In this document: positions 7,395 through 15,504 of the stretch, piece after piece
How positions within the stretch are numbered: the first letter of the stretch is position 1
Layout of the letters: each line of letters opens with the position of its first letter
Assembly (NCBI GenBank): GCA_965204705.1
Contig: OZ242006.1
Location: 4,960,001 to 5,024,000, forward strand
Origin: Bin5 sp965204705
GTDB lineage: Bacteria > Chloroflexota > Anaerolineae > Caldilineales > Caldilineaceae
DNA length: 64,000 nt
Direction: 5' to 3'
Position numbers and translations under genes: made by a program
The notes under the pieces: model-generated
The model's database searches: none
What the model was told of the DNA's origin: nothing
The model's input: the letters and a program-made list of their open reading frames with translations, nothing else

Positions 7395-9959
7395 ATGAAT
7401 CCAGTCTCCCCACATTTCACGCTCGTTGATCTTTCGAAATCCTTCAATGCCGGACGCGCCGATCTTCCGGAAACGTTGCGCGTACCCTCTTTGCTTGAAG
7501 ACAGGGCGGGTTCCACAGCATTCAACGGCGTCCCGTTCTTGCTTGGAGAATTTGAAGGTCCTGCCGCTATCCTGCTGGATTCTGAGCCTGTGACCGTCGA
7601 ACTGGAAGGGGCGTACGCCACCTATGCGGTATTTCTGCATGCGGTGGCAGACCGCGTCACCAACTATCTGGACGGCTTTGCCGACTTCGCACAGGATGGG
7701 AACGAACTGGGTGGGCACGTCTCCTCCTACGTCTTTGAATACGAGGACGGCAGCCGCCAGGAAACGGCGATCCGACGCCGATTTGGCATACAGCAGAGTC
7801 GCGTTGTGTGGGGAGGGAGTCCCTTCGAGACGGTGCCGGCGGCGAAGGCCACGGTCTTCAACGCGGCAACGGAGGAGATCCAGTTGGGGCGGGTCCCAAG
7901 CACCGAGTACGGCCGCGGCGAAACGCGCACCAGCTCGGGGCGCGATCAGATGGAAGAGAAGATGTGGCTCTACGCGCTGGAGAACCCTCATCCTGACAAG
8001 CCGATCCGGCGCCTGGTTTTGCAGCCGCGCAACGAGGGGTCAACCGTCTACGCTATCAGTCTGACGAATTTGAGCGAGCATCCTCTGCGTCCGGGTGTGC
8101 GCCGCAAACTGCGGCTGACTCTGCCGGAGGGCGTCGAGTTCAACGCGATTGATGAGTACGAGGACCTGGCTATCGACCTGGGCTATGTGATGTCGGCGCG
8201 TGCCGCCTTCGACTACGACCGCGGTCACTGGCTGGGTGATGAGGCGAATGTCCAGCCCGCGGTGTCGCAGCGGGACTTGATCGTCGAGTACAGCGCGCAT
8301 CCGCAGGCCTGGCTGCACGTCGGCGTGGACAGTGATGAGCCAATCGTCTATGACCTATCGCAACTTGAAGGCGGGCAACCTTCTGACACCATCGTCGGGG
8401 TGGCGCCGGCCCACCGGCTGGTCGACGTGCGGGTGGTGCAGAAGGGGACCAACAACCTGGCGCCGGTGCGCATTCATTTCCACGGCGAGCACGGCGAGTA
8501 TCTGCCGCCGCGCGGCCGCCATCGCAAGGTGAATCCTCACTGGTTCGAGGACAACTATGGTGAATTCGTCAACGGCCGCAACCAGTACTGCTATATAGAC
8601 GGACACTGTGAGGTGGATATGCCGTTGGGTGAGGTGTACGTGGAGATCACCAAGGGCTATGAGACGGCGCCGGTTCGCAAGCAGGTCACAATTGCGGAGG
8701 ATACGGATGAATTGGTGTTTGAGCTGGAACGGGTGCTGCCGTGGCGAGAAAAGGGCTGGGTGACAGCGGATACGCATGTCCACTTTTTGAGCCCTTCGAC
8801 CGCGCTGCTGGAGGGCCAGGCCGAGGATGTCCATGTTGTGAATCTACTGGCCAGCCAGTGGGGCGAGATGTTCAGCAATGTGAGCGACTTTGACGGCAGG
8901 ACAACTTTAGGGGCGCGCGAGTTCGGCGGCGACGGCGAGTTTCTGGTTCGGGTGGGGACCGAGAACCGCATGCAGATCCTCGGTCACATCTCGCTGCTTG
9001 GTTACAACGGCAAGATGATCCACCCGCTTTGCAGCGGCGGCCCGTCGGAGTCGGCCCTGGGTGATCCGCAGGAGGTGGTGATGGCGGAGTGGGCGCAGAA
9101 GTGCATCGACCAGGGGGGTCTGGTGGTGATGCCGCACGCGCCGAACCCGCAACTGGAGCGGGCTGCGGACATTGTCCTCGGGCTGATCCATGCGATCGAA
9201 ATGATGACCTTCAACCCTTGCGAACGGGAGCTCAACCCGTACGGCATCGCCGACTGGTACCGCTACCTCAATCTGGGCTATCAGCTGCCGATCGTGGGCG
9301 GCTCGGACAAGATGGCGGCTTCGTCGCAACTGGGCGGCGTGCGCACCTATGCACATCTGGGGGAGCGGGAGTTCACGTACGAGAACTGGATGGCGGCTGT
9401 GCAAGCAGGCAACACGTTCATGACGATCGGTCCGCTGGCGGAGTTGACGGTCGAGGGCGTAGCGCCGGGCGGACAGGTGGAGTTGCCGGCCGGCGGCGGA
9501 AGCGTGGGCGTCGACTGGCGGGTCGAGTCGGTGCTGATTCCGATCGATCAGGTGGAGGTTGTACAGGGCGGGCTGGTGGTTGACCAGGTAGATGTACAGG
9601 GCGAATACAGCGCGTCGGGCAGTGTGCAGGTCCCGGTTACGGCTTCATCGTGGATAGCGCTGCGGGTGCGTGGCAGCTATACCGGCGAGAAGGGCGAGAT
9701 CGCGGCGCATACGAGCGCGGTGCAGACTTTGGTGGCGGACAGCCCGCTCTTCAACGGGCCGGACGCGTCGGCGGTGTTGGAGCAGATTGAGGGCGCGATG
9801 GCCTACGTGGATACGATCGCGCCGCGGCCGAGCGCGCAGCGTTTTCGGGAGATGCGGGCGGTGCTGGAGGCTGCTCACAACCGGTTGCACCAGCGGATGC
9901 ACGCACACGGTGTTTACCACAGTCATACGCCGGTGCACGGACACGAGGACGAAGAGTAG
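7395..9959 (+). CDS. CehA/McbA-family PHP-type metallohydrolase
   Basis: An 854-residue protein whose centre carries the PHP-domain metal motif ADTHVHF (about residue 459) and downstream metal-site stretches VVMPHAP and PIVGGSDK. This matches the CehA/McbA family, founded by carbaryl hydrolases. The roughly 450-residue N-terminal region and the C-terminal segment look like beta-rich accessory domains. ATG 7395 is preceded by GGAGAG at 4-5 bp; an in-frame ATG at 7383 is the alternative. The gene is flanked by an esterase and a sugar-type oxidoreductase, suggesting hydrolysis of a small carbohydrate- or ester-like substrate. There is no signal peptide at either start. Confidence 0.85.
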   Translation: MNPVSPHFTLVDLSKSFNAGRADLPETLRVPSLLEDRAGSTAFNGVPFLLGEFEGPAAILLDSEPVTVELEGAYATYAVFLHAVADRVTNYLDGFADFAQDGNELGGHVSSYVFEYEDGSRQETAIRRRFGIQQSRVVWGGSPFETVPAAKATVFNAATEEIQLGRVPSTEYGRGETRTSSGRDQMEEKMWLYALENPHPDKPIRRLVLQPRNEGSTVYAISLTNLSEHPLRPGVRRKLRLTLPEGVEFNAIDEYEDLAIDLGYVMSARAAFDYDRGHWLGDEANVQPAVSQRDLIVEYSAHPQAWLHVGVDSDEPIVYDLSQLEGGQPSDTIVGVAPAHRLVDVRVVQKGTNNLAPVRIHFHGEHGEYLPPRGRHRKVNPHWFEDNYGEFVNGRNQYCYIDGHCEVDMPLGEVYVEITKGYETAPVRKQVTIAEDTDELVFELERVLPWREKGWVTADTHVHFLSPSTALLEGQAEDVHVVNLLASQWGEMFSNVSDFDGRTTLGAREFGGDGEFLVRVGTENRMQILGHISLLGYNGKMIHPLCSGGPSESALGDPQEVVMAEWAQKCIDQGGLVVMPHAPNPQLERAADIVLGLIHAIEMMTFNPCERELNPYGIADWYRYLNLGYQLPIVGGSDKMAASSQLGGVRTYAHLGEREFTYENWMAAVQAGNTFMTIGPLAELTVEGVAPGGQVELPAGGGSVGVDWRVESVLIPIDQVEVVQGGLVVDQVDVQGEYSASGSVQVPVTASSWIALRVRGSYTGEKGEIAAHTSAVQTLVADSPLFNGPDASAVLEQIEGAMAYVDTIAPRPSAQRFREMRAVLEAAHNRLHQRMHAHGVYHSHTPVHGHEDEE

Positions 9960-10088
9960 GGTTCGCCAGTTCTTGTTGTCAGAGGCGCTGAGGTACGGCG
10001 GTGCAGCCACAGTAGGGGAACGCGCCTTCCTGGTCGCGGCCCAATGCAGAAACCGGACAGGTAAGTGAAGAGAGACGAGGACAAAGCA

Positions 10089-11078
10089 ATGCCTGAAATT
10101 CGCTGGGGGATCGTCGGTTGCGGTGACGTGTGCGAGGTCAAGAGCGGGCCCGGCTTGTACAAGGCCGAGAACTCGGCGCTGACGGCGGTGATGCGGCGCA
10201 ATGGTGCGCTGGCGGCCGACTTTGCGCGGCGCCACGACGTGGCGCGCTGGTACGACGACGGGGACAGACTGATCAACGACCCGGAGGTGGACGCGGTTTA
10301 CGTTGCGACGCCGCCGGACACGCACATGGCGTACACGTGCAAGGCGGCGGAGGCGGGCAAGCCGGTCTACGTGGAGAAGCCGATGGCGCGCACGTACGAC
10401 GAGTGCCAGACGATGATTCAGGCTTGTGAAGATGCGGGCGTGCCCCTGTGGGTCGGCTATTACCGGCGGCGGCTGCCCAAGTTTCTCAAAGTGCAAGAGC
10501 TGATCGAAGAGGGTGCGATCGGTGATGTGCGTTCGGCGCTGATTCGCTACTACCAGCCCGCGAAACCGGCCGACGCGTTTCCGGACCAGCGCAGCTGGCG
10601 GGTCGATCCGGAGGTTGCGGGCGCGGGTCTCTTCCTGGATTTGGGCTCGCATATGCTGGATATTCTCGATTACCTGCTGGGCCCGATCAGCAGTGTGCAG
10701 GGGTTCGCGGCGAATCAGGCGGGGCTCTACGACGCCGAGGATATTGTGTGCGGCAGCTTTACGTTCGAATCTGGGGTGCAGGGGACGGGCACATGGATGT
10801 TCACCGGCTTCGAACACCTTGACTGGACGGAGATTGAAGGCACGAAGGGGCGCATCGGATATGTCTGTTTCGATGCCAGCCCGATCGCGCTGACGACGAG
10901 CGCGGGGACCGAGGAGATCCCGGTTACGCAGCCGGACCACGTGCATCAGCCGCTGATCCAGACGATCGTGGACGAGCTGAATGGACGCGGGCAGTGTCCC
11001 AGCACGGGCGTCAGCGGCGCGCGCACGTCTTGGGTGATGGACCAGATGCTGGCGGCGTACCGGCAGAAGAATTATTGA
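10089..11078 (+). CDS. Gfo/Idh/MocA-family oxidoreductase
   Basis: The 329-residue NAD(P)-dependent sugar or inositol dehydrogenase has an N-terminal Rossmann domain (WGIVGCGDVCEVKSGPG), the family EKP motif in VYVEKPMART (about residue 95) and the active-site helix DLGSHMLDILDYLLG with a conserved His (about 187). The C-terminal alpha/beta domain ends at residue 329. ATG 10089 follows the purine-rich AGAGACGAGG, so the longer in-frame start at 10065 is rejected. It lies between a metallohydrolase and an aldose epimerase, which supports a role in carbohydrate or cyclitol catabolism. Confidence 0.92.
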   Translation: MPEIRWGIVGCGDVCEVKSGPGLYKAENSALTAVMRRNGALAADFARRHDVARWYDDGDRLINDPEVDAVYVATPPDTHMAYTCKAAEAGKPVYVEKPMARTYDECQTMIQACEDAGVPLWVGYYRRRLPKFLKVQELIEEGAIGDVRSALIRYYQPAKPADAFPDQRSWRVDPEVAGAGLFLDLGSHMLDILDYLLGPISSVQGFAANQAGLYDAEDIVCGSFTFESGVQGTGTWMFTGFEHLDWTEIEGTKGRIGYVCFDASPIALTTSAGTEEIPVTQPDHVHQPLIQTIVDELNGRGQCPSTGVSGARTSWVMDQMLAAYRQKNY

Positions 11079-11114
11079 TAGTCGTAAACAGATGGAAGTA
11101 ATGGATGGCGACGA

Positions 11115-12170
11115 ATGAGACTAAGAAGCCAGTCGTTTGGCAGAACGGGGAGAGGGCAAGGGGTCAGGCAGTATTCGCTGGCCAACAACACGGGCGTGGA
11201 GGTCGATGTACTCGACTACGGCGGGCTGATCCGTACGTTATCGACGCCGGACCGCAACGGCGAGTTGGGCGATGTGGTGCTGGGCTTCGACACGCTCGAC
11301 GAATATCTGGCGGGACACCCATATTTCGGCGTGCTGGTCGGCCGCTGCGCAAACCGCATCCGCGGCGGGAGCTTCGAGCTGGACGGTGTGCGTTACCAGC
11401 TTGCGCGCAACGTCAACGACGACCATCTTCACGGTGGGGAGGGCGGCTTCGACAAGGTGGTGTGGCAGGCGCAGCCTTTCCAGAACGAAAGGGAGGTCGG
11501 GTTGCTTCTCTCGCACGACAGCCCGGACGGGGAGGATCATTACCCGGGCGCGCTGGAAACAACGGTAAGGCTCAGCCTGAACGATGACAACGAGGTGCGT
11601 CTTGACTATAGCGCGACCTGCGACGCGCCGACGATCGTCAACCTGACCAATCACAGCTACTTCAACCTGGCAGGCGAGGGCAATATCCACGACCATGTCG
11701 CCATGATAGATGCCGACGCGTTCACGCCGATGGACGACGCGCTGATCGTGACGGGTGAGGTGCGGGACGTGACCGGCACACCCTTCGACTTCCGCCAACC
11801 CACTGCGATCGGCGCGCGCATCAACGCCGACGACGAGCAGATCCGCGCGGGCGGGGGCTACGATCATAACTTCGTTCTCAACGGAGAGCCCGGCACGCTG
11901 CGGCTGGCGGCACGCGTGTCCGAGCCGGGAAGCGGGCGGGTGTTGGAGGTGCTGACAACCGAGCCGGGTGTGCAGTTCTATACGGGCAACCAGATGGAGG
12001 CAGCAAACACGGGCAAAGGCGGAAAGGTCTTTCCTCACCGCGGCGGGTTTTGTCTGGAGACGCAGCATTTTCCTGACGCGCCGAACCAGCCGGCGTTTCC
12101 GTCGATTGTTCTGCGGCCGGGCGAGGCGTATACGCAGACGACCGTTTTCCGCTTTTCGACCGAACCGTAG
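11115..12170 (+). CDS. galM: Aldose 1-epimerase (galactose mutarotase)
   Basis: It interconverts alpha and beta anomers of aldoses. The N-terminal pattern VLDYGGLIRTLSTPDRNGEL and GDVVLGFDTLDEY is typical, HGG follows at about residue 111, the catalytic acid/base His is in TNHSYFNLAG (about 179) and the catalytic Glu is in CLETQHFPD (about 314). The length, 351 residues, is normal. The start is uncertain: homology begins at SFGRTG in this frame, while another frame offers ATG 11105 reading MATNETKKP, which looks like a natural N-terminus. A one-base indel near 11130 would join the two. The gene continues the plus-strand cluster. Confidence 0.9.
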   Translation: MRLRSQSFGRTGRGQGVRQYSLANNTGVEVDVLDYGGLIRTLSTPDRNGELGDVVLGFDTLDEYLAGHPYFGVLVGRCANRIRGGSFELDGVRYQLARNVNDDHLHGGEGGFDKVVWQAQPFQNEREVGLLLSHDSPDGEDHYPGALETTVRLSLNDDNEVRLDYSATCDAPTIVNLTNHSYFNLAGEGNIHDHVAMIDADAFTPMDDALIVTGEVRDVTGTPFDFRQPTAIGARINADDEQIRAGGGYDHNFVLNGEPGTLRLAARVSEPGSGRVLEVLTTEPGVQFYTGNQMEAANTGKGGKVFPHRGGFCLETQHFPDAPNQPAFPSIVLRPGEAYTQTTVFRFSTEP

Positions 12171-12242
12171 ACCCGGCTCCGGAACGAAACGCCTCAGGGC
12201 CAGAGTCCATTGCCCGTTTTGTACTGGTAGAAGGGGCTGAGA

Positions 12243-13247
12243 ATGGAAGCGACCACAACCGAACTGACCGGTGCAGGGACATTTGACGCGAAGAGGGCGA
12301 TCCTGAGCAAGCGGGATATGTTCCGGCCGCTGGCTGTGCAGCGAACCGAGGGGCTGGCGGACGCCTTGAGCAGAAACATGGTACGCGGGGAGACACCGCT
12401 GCTGGTTCTGGAGCGGGACGGTGCGGCACTTACTCTGCTCACCAGCCAGATGATCTTTCACCATGTTGCGCAGGGCGAGTGGAACGGGACACCCTTTCTT
12501 GCTACTTTCTGAGCGCCGTGCAATAGCGGCGTCAGTCTGACGCCGGTCATTGACGGGCAAACATATACTTTTGCGACACGGGGCCTTTACAACGGCATGT
12601 CGCTGATGGGGGACCACCAGACCGGCTCCTATTGGGATCACGTCACGGGCGAATGCCTGCACGGGCCGCTCAAGGGGCGGCGTCTGGAACTGGCGCCGCT
12701 GCGGCATATGCAGGCGGATCAGGCGCTGGCGCAGTACCCGGAGGCGCGCATTGCGCGGTCACGGCTGCCGTTGCCGTTTGGCTTGGCGGCGGGCCTGATG
12801 AAGATCCTGGTGCGATTGACCAGGGGGCGTTTTTTGCCGCCGGGGTTCGCTGGCTCGATGGGCGGGGAAGACCCGCGCCGGCCGCGCCTGGAGATGGGTC
12901 TTGGGGTCTGGACGGACAGGGTCAGCCGTTTCTACCCGCTCGGTATTCTCAAGGCGCGGGACGGCATGTTGTTCGATGTCATCGACAACCGGAACATGCT
13001 GATCTACCTTGACCCGGCATCGGGCACGCCGACGCCGCTCTTCGCCGATGGGCAGGATGCCGAATGGGATGGCAGCGACCTTCGCATGGCCGACGACGCG
13101 ATCGTACGCAACGGTAGGCTTTACGATCCTTCGGGGGAGGAGTTACCCGCTGAACAGCCCCTACACCTCTTTGCCCGCTGGTACGGATTCTCGCTTACTT
13201 TTCCGGGTTGCGAAGTTTACGGGGACGCTGACGCAAAAACCAGATAA
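12243..13247 (+). CDS. DUF3179-like protein, candidate selenoprotein (in-frame UGA)
   Basis: A 334-residue protein if the TGA at 12510-12512 is read through. The upstream part (LLVLERDGAALTLLTSQMIF, HHVAQGEWNGTPFLATF) and downstream part (APCNSGVSLTPVIDGQTYTF, ATRGLYNGMSLMGDHQTGSY, WDHVTGECLHGPLKGRRLEL) are in the same frame and together make one DUF3179-type domain. The TGA stands where the family has the first Cys of CPxC, giving Sec90-Ala-Pro-Cys93, a UxxC redox-type motif. A SECIS-like hairpin lies at 12527-12545. ATG 12243 has AGAAGGGG upstream. It sits 72 bp after the epimerase gene and 75 bp before the SDR gene, so it is probably cotranscribed. A nonsense-mutated gene is the alternative reading. 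The function of the family is unknown. Confidence 0.75.
12527..12545 (+). promoter_or_regulatory. Putative bacterial SECIS hairpin
   Basis: CGGCGTCA-GTC-TGACGCCG is a perfect 8-bp stem with a 3-nt loop. The loop begins 22 nt after the in-frame TGA and its first base is G. Published bacterial SECIS criteria ask for an apical loop roughly 16-37 nt from the UGA with a G in the first two loop positions, and this hairpin meets them. Confidence 0.65.
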
Positions 13248-13322
13248 GGTCAGCGCCGCCGTCGACCGAGGTTTGCGGGCGCAGGCTTTACAGGAGCACA
13301 CTCTCGAAGGAGAAGTCATACT

Positions 13323-14120
13323 TTGCAACTCAATCTTGCGGGCAAGACAGCCATTATCACCGGCGGCAGCGCGGGCATCGGACTGGCTTGCGCGCAGGCG
13401 CTCTACGCGGAAGGCGTGAGCGTTCTGATCGCGGCGCGCGACGAGGAAAGGCTGGCGGAGGCGCTCACCGCGATCGAGGCCCACGGCGAGCAGAGCGGTG
13501 CGCAAGCGTTGTCGGTAAGCGCGGACGTGAGCACGGCCGAAGGAGTTGAACGGGCGAGCGACCGCGCCCTCTCGACGTGGGGTCACGTGGACATCCTGAT
13601 CAACAACGCCGGCTCGGCGCCGAGCGGAGACTTTTACAGCCTGGGCGACGACGCCTATCACGGGGCATGGGACCTGAAGCTGCTCGGATATATGCGGATG
13701 GTGCGGGCGCTGGCGCCGCAGATGAAGGCGCGGCGGGAGGGACGCATCGTCAACATTGTGGGCGCGGCGGCGCACAATCCCACGCCGACTTTCCTTGCGG
13801 GCGGCACGGCCAATGCGGCCATCATCAACTTTACGAAGGGCATTTCGCAAGACCTTGCCCCCTATGGCGTGCGAATCAACGCGATTTCGCCCGGTCCGGT
13901 GAACACTGAACGAGCGCGCCAGCTTGCGCGACAGGAGGCGGCTGCGCAGGGCATCTCGGTGGAGGAGGCCAGCGCTGGCCGCATCGCCTCGACGCCTCTG
14001 GGGCGGATGGCCGAAGCGGACGAGATCGCGGACATGGCGCTGTTCCTGGCGTCGGACCGGGCGGCCAGCATCACCGGCGCGGAAATCCTCATCGATGGCG
14101 GGTCGACTGCAAGTGTCTGA
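13323..14120 (+). CDS. SDR-family protein lacking the usual YxxxK
   Basis: A 265-residue short-chain dehydrogenase/reductase fold. The cofactor motif GGSAGIG (residues about 14-20), LINNAGS and the PG motif SPGPVNTER are present, and the C-terminus ILIDGGSTASV is typical. The active-site segment reads LAGGTANAAIINFTKG where classical members have YxxxK, so both the catalytic Tyr and Lys appear replaced; activity, if any, must differ. The start codon is TTG 13323 with GAAGGAG about ten bases upstream, since no ATG or GTG fits. It precedes and overlaps the MFS transporter start by a few codons, indicating translational coupling. Confidence 0.88.
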   Translation: MQLNLAGKTAIITGGSAGIGLACAQALYAEGVSVLIAARDEERLAEALTAIEAHGEQSGAQALSVSADVSTAEGVERASDRALSTWGHVDILINNAGSAPSGDFYSLGDDAYHGAWDLKLLGYMRMVRALAPQMKARREGRIVNIVGAAAHNPTPTFLAGGTANAAIINFTKGISQDLAPYGVRINAISPGPVNTERARQLARQEAAAQGISVEEASAGRIASTPLGRMAEADEIADMALFLASDRAASITGAEILIDGGSTASV

Positions 14121-15366
14121 TCCGCGACGCGTCTCGGCTCCGACGGCCACAGCCCCCAGTCCTGCCGAAGGCGCGTACCGGTGGTACATTCTGGTGCTGG
14201 CCGCGCTGACTCACACTCTTGTCGTGGGCATGCCGATGATGTCGTTGCCGGTGCTGTTCGACGAGATTGGCACTGAGCTTTCGCTGAACCTGGTTCAGAT
14301 TGGATACGTCTGGGGCGCGGCTTCGCTGCTGGGCGTTGCCATGAGCCTTACAGGCGGTGTGATTGGCGACCGCATCGGCGCACGGCGGATGCTGGTGTAC
14401 GCCTGTCTCCTTTCGGGCGCGGCCGGAGCAACGCGGGCGTTTGCCAGTGACTACACCACTCTGACCGTAACTGTTCTGATAGCCGGTCTCTTCCCGATGG
14501 CGGCGCCGATGAATGTCCACAAGACGTGCGGCGTGTGGTTTTCGGGGAAGCGCCTGGGCATGGCGAATGGCGTGGTGTCGGCGGGCATGGCCTTAGGATT
14601 TCTGCTGGGCTCGCTGATCAGTGCGACATATCTTTCGCCGCTGCTTGGAGGCTGGCGGAACGTGCTGCTGTTCTACGCGGTGCTGGCGGTCATCGTCGGT
14701 ACGCTGTGGGCGTTCACACGACCTGGGCCGGATGGGGAAGGTCGGGCTGTTGGGTCAGAGGACCGGCCCTCGCTGCGTGAATCGTTGCTGCGGGTCGCCC
14801 GCTTGCGCAACGTATGGCTACTGGCGCTGGCGATGTTTGGCATCGGAGGAGCGATCCAGGGATCGCTGGGCTACCTGCCTCTCTATCTGCGCAATGATGG
14901 CTGGGAACCGGGCTCGGCGGACAGCGCCCTGGCGAGCTTCCATTTCGCAAGTCTGCTGTTTACGGTTCCGTTTGCTCTGCTGTCCGACCGGCTGGGGGTG
15001 CGCCGCCCGCTGCTGCTGACGTCGGCACTGATGTTAATTGTCGGCTTCGGCCTCCTCTCGCTGGTACAGGGAATCATGGTGTGGGTGGCTGTCATTTTCG
15101 CCGGCATTACGCGTGACGGCTACATGGCGACGATGATGACGCTGATCATCGAGCTGCGGGGGGTTGGTCCGGCCTTTGCCGGGACGGCCACCGGTCTGAT
15201 CATGGCGATTTCTCGCATTGGCTCTGTCGTCGCTCCTCCGGTTGGGAATGGACTGGAAGCAGTTGGTCCTGGCGTGCCTTTTCTGTTCTGGGCGGCGCTG
15301 GCACTGGTGGGCTTTGCTGCGCTGACGGCGGTGCGCGAGGAGCGCGGAACCGCAGTAGTAAGTTAA
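14095..15366 (+). CDS. MFS transporter
   Basis: A 423-residue membrane protein with about twelve hydrophobic segments arranged as two six-helix halves around a central polar loop (PGPDGEGRAVGSEDRPSLRE). The family signature between helices 2 and 3 is GDRIGARRM, repeated in the second half as SDRLGVRRP. It should export or import a small solute by secondary transport; the neighbours suggest a sugar- or carboxylate-like compound. ATG 14095 overlaps the end of the SDR gene by 26 bp, and GTG 14113 is an equally plausible start. Confidence 0.9.
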   Translation: MAGRLQVSDPRRVSAPTATAPSPAEGAYRWYILVLAALTHTLVVGMPMMSLPVLFDEIGTELSLNLVQIGYVWGAASLLGVAMSLTGGVIGDRIGARRMLVYACLLSGAAGATRAFASDYTTLTVTVLIAGLFPMAAPMNVHKTCGVWFSGKRLGMANGVVSAGMALGFLLGSLISATYLSPLLGGWRNVLLFYAVLAVIVGTLWAFTRPGPDGEGRAVGSEDRPSLRESLLRVARLRNVWLLALAMFGIGGAIQGSLGYLPLYLRNDGWEPGSADSALASFHFASLLFTVPFALLSDRLGVRRPLLLTSALMLIVGFGLLSLVQGIMVWVAVIFAGITRDGYMATMMTLIIELRGVGPAFAGTATGLIMAISRIGSVVAPPVGNGLEAVGPGVPFLFWAALALVGFAALTAVREERGTAVVS

Positions 15367-15504
15367 TTGTGAATGGTGGGTACCAGTTTCTTGTCTTTAG
15401 ATTTGGTCAGCACAGCTTGTACGCGATAGTTCGCAGAATCCAAGTGAACGGTACCCAATCACGATCTGTGTAAGGATTGGGCGATAGAAATCAGGAGGCC
15501 AAGG

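Noticed and set aside
9645..12707. Two long minus-strand ORFs (433 and 489 codons)
   Set aside because: They are antisense to the Gfo/Idh/MocA and aldose epimerase genes, His/Arg/Leu-rich, with no motif or ribosome binding site.
12513..13247. Treating the DUF3179-like gene as two separate genes (12243-12512 and 12597-13247)
   Set aside because: Both parts are in the same frame, neither makes a complete domain, and the codons between them (12513-12596) continue the family pattern without a break.
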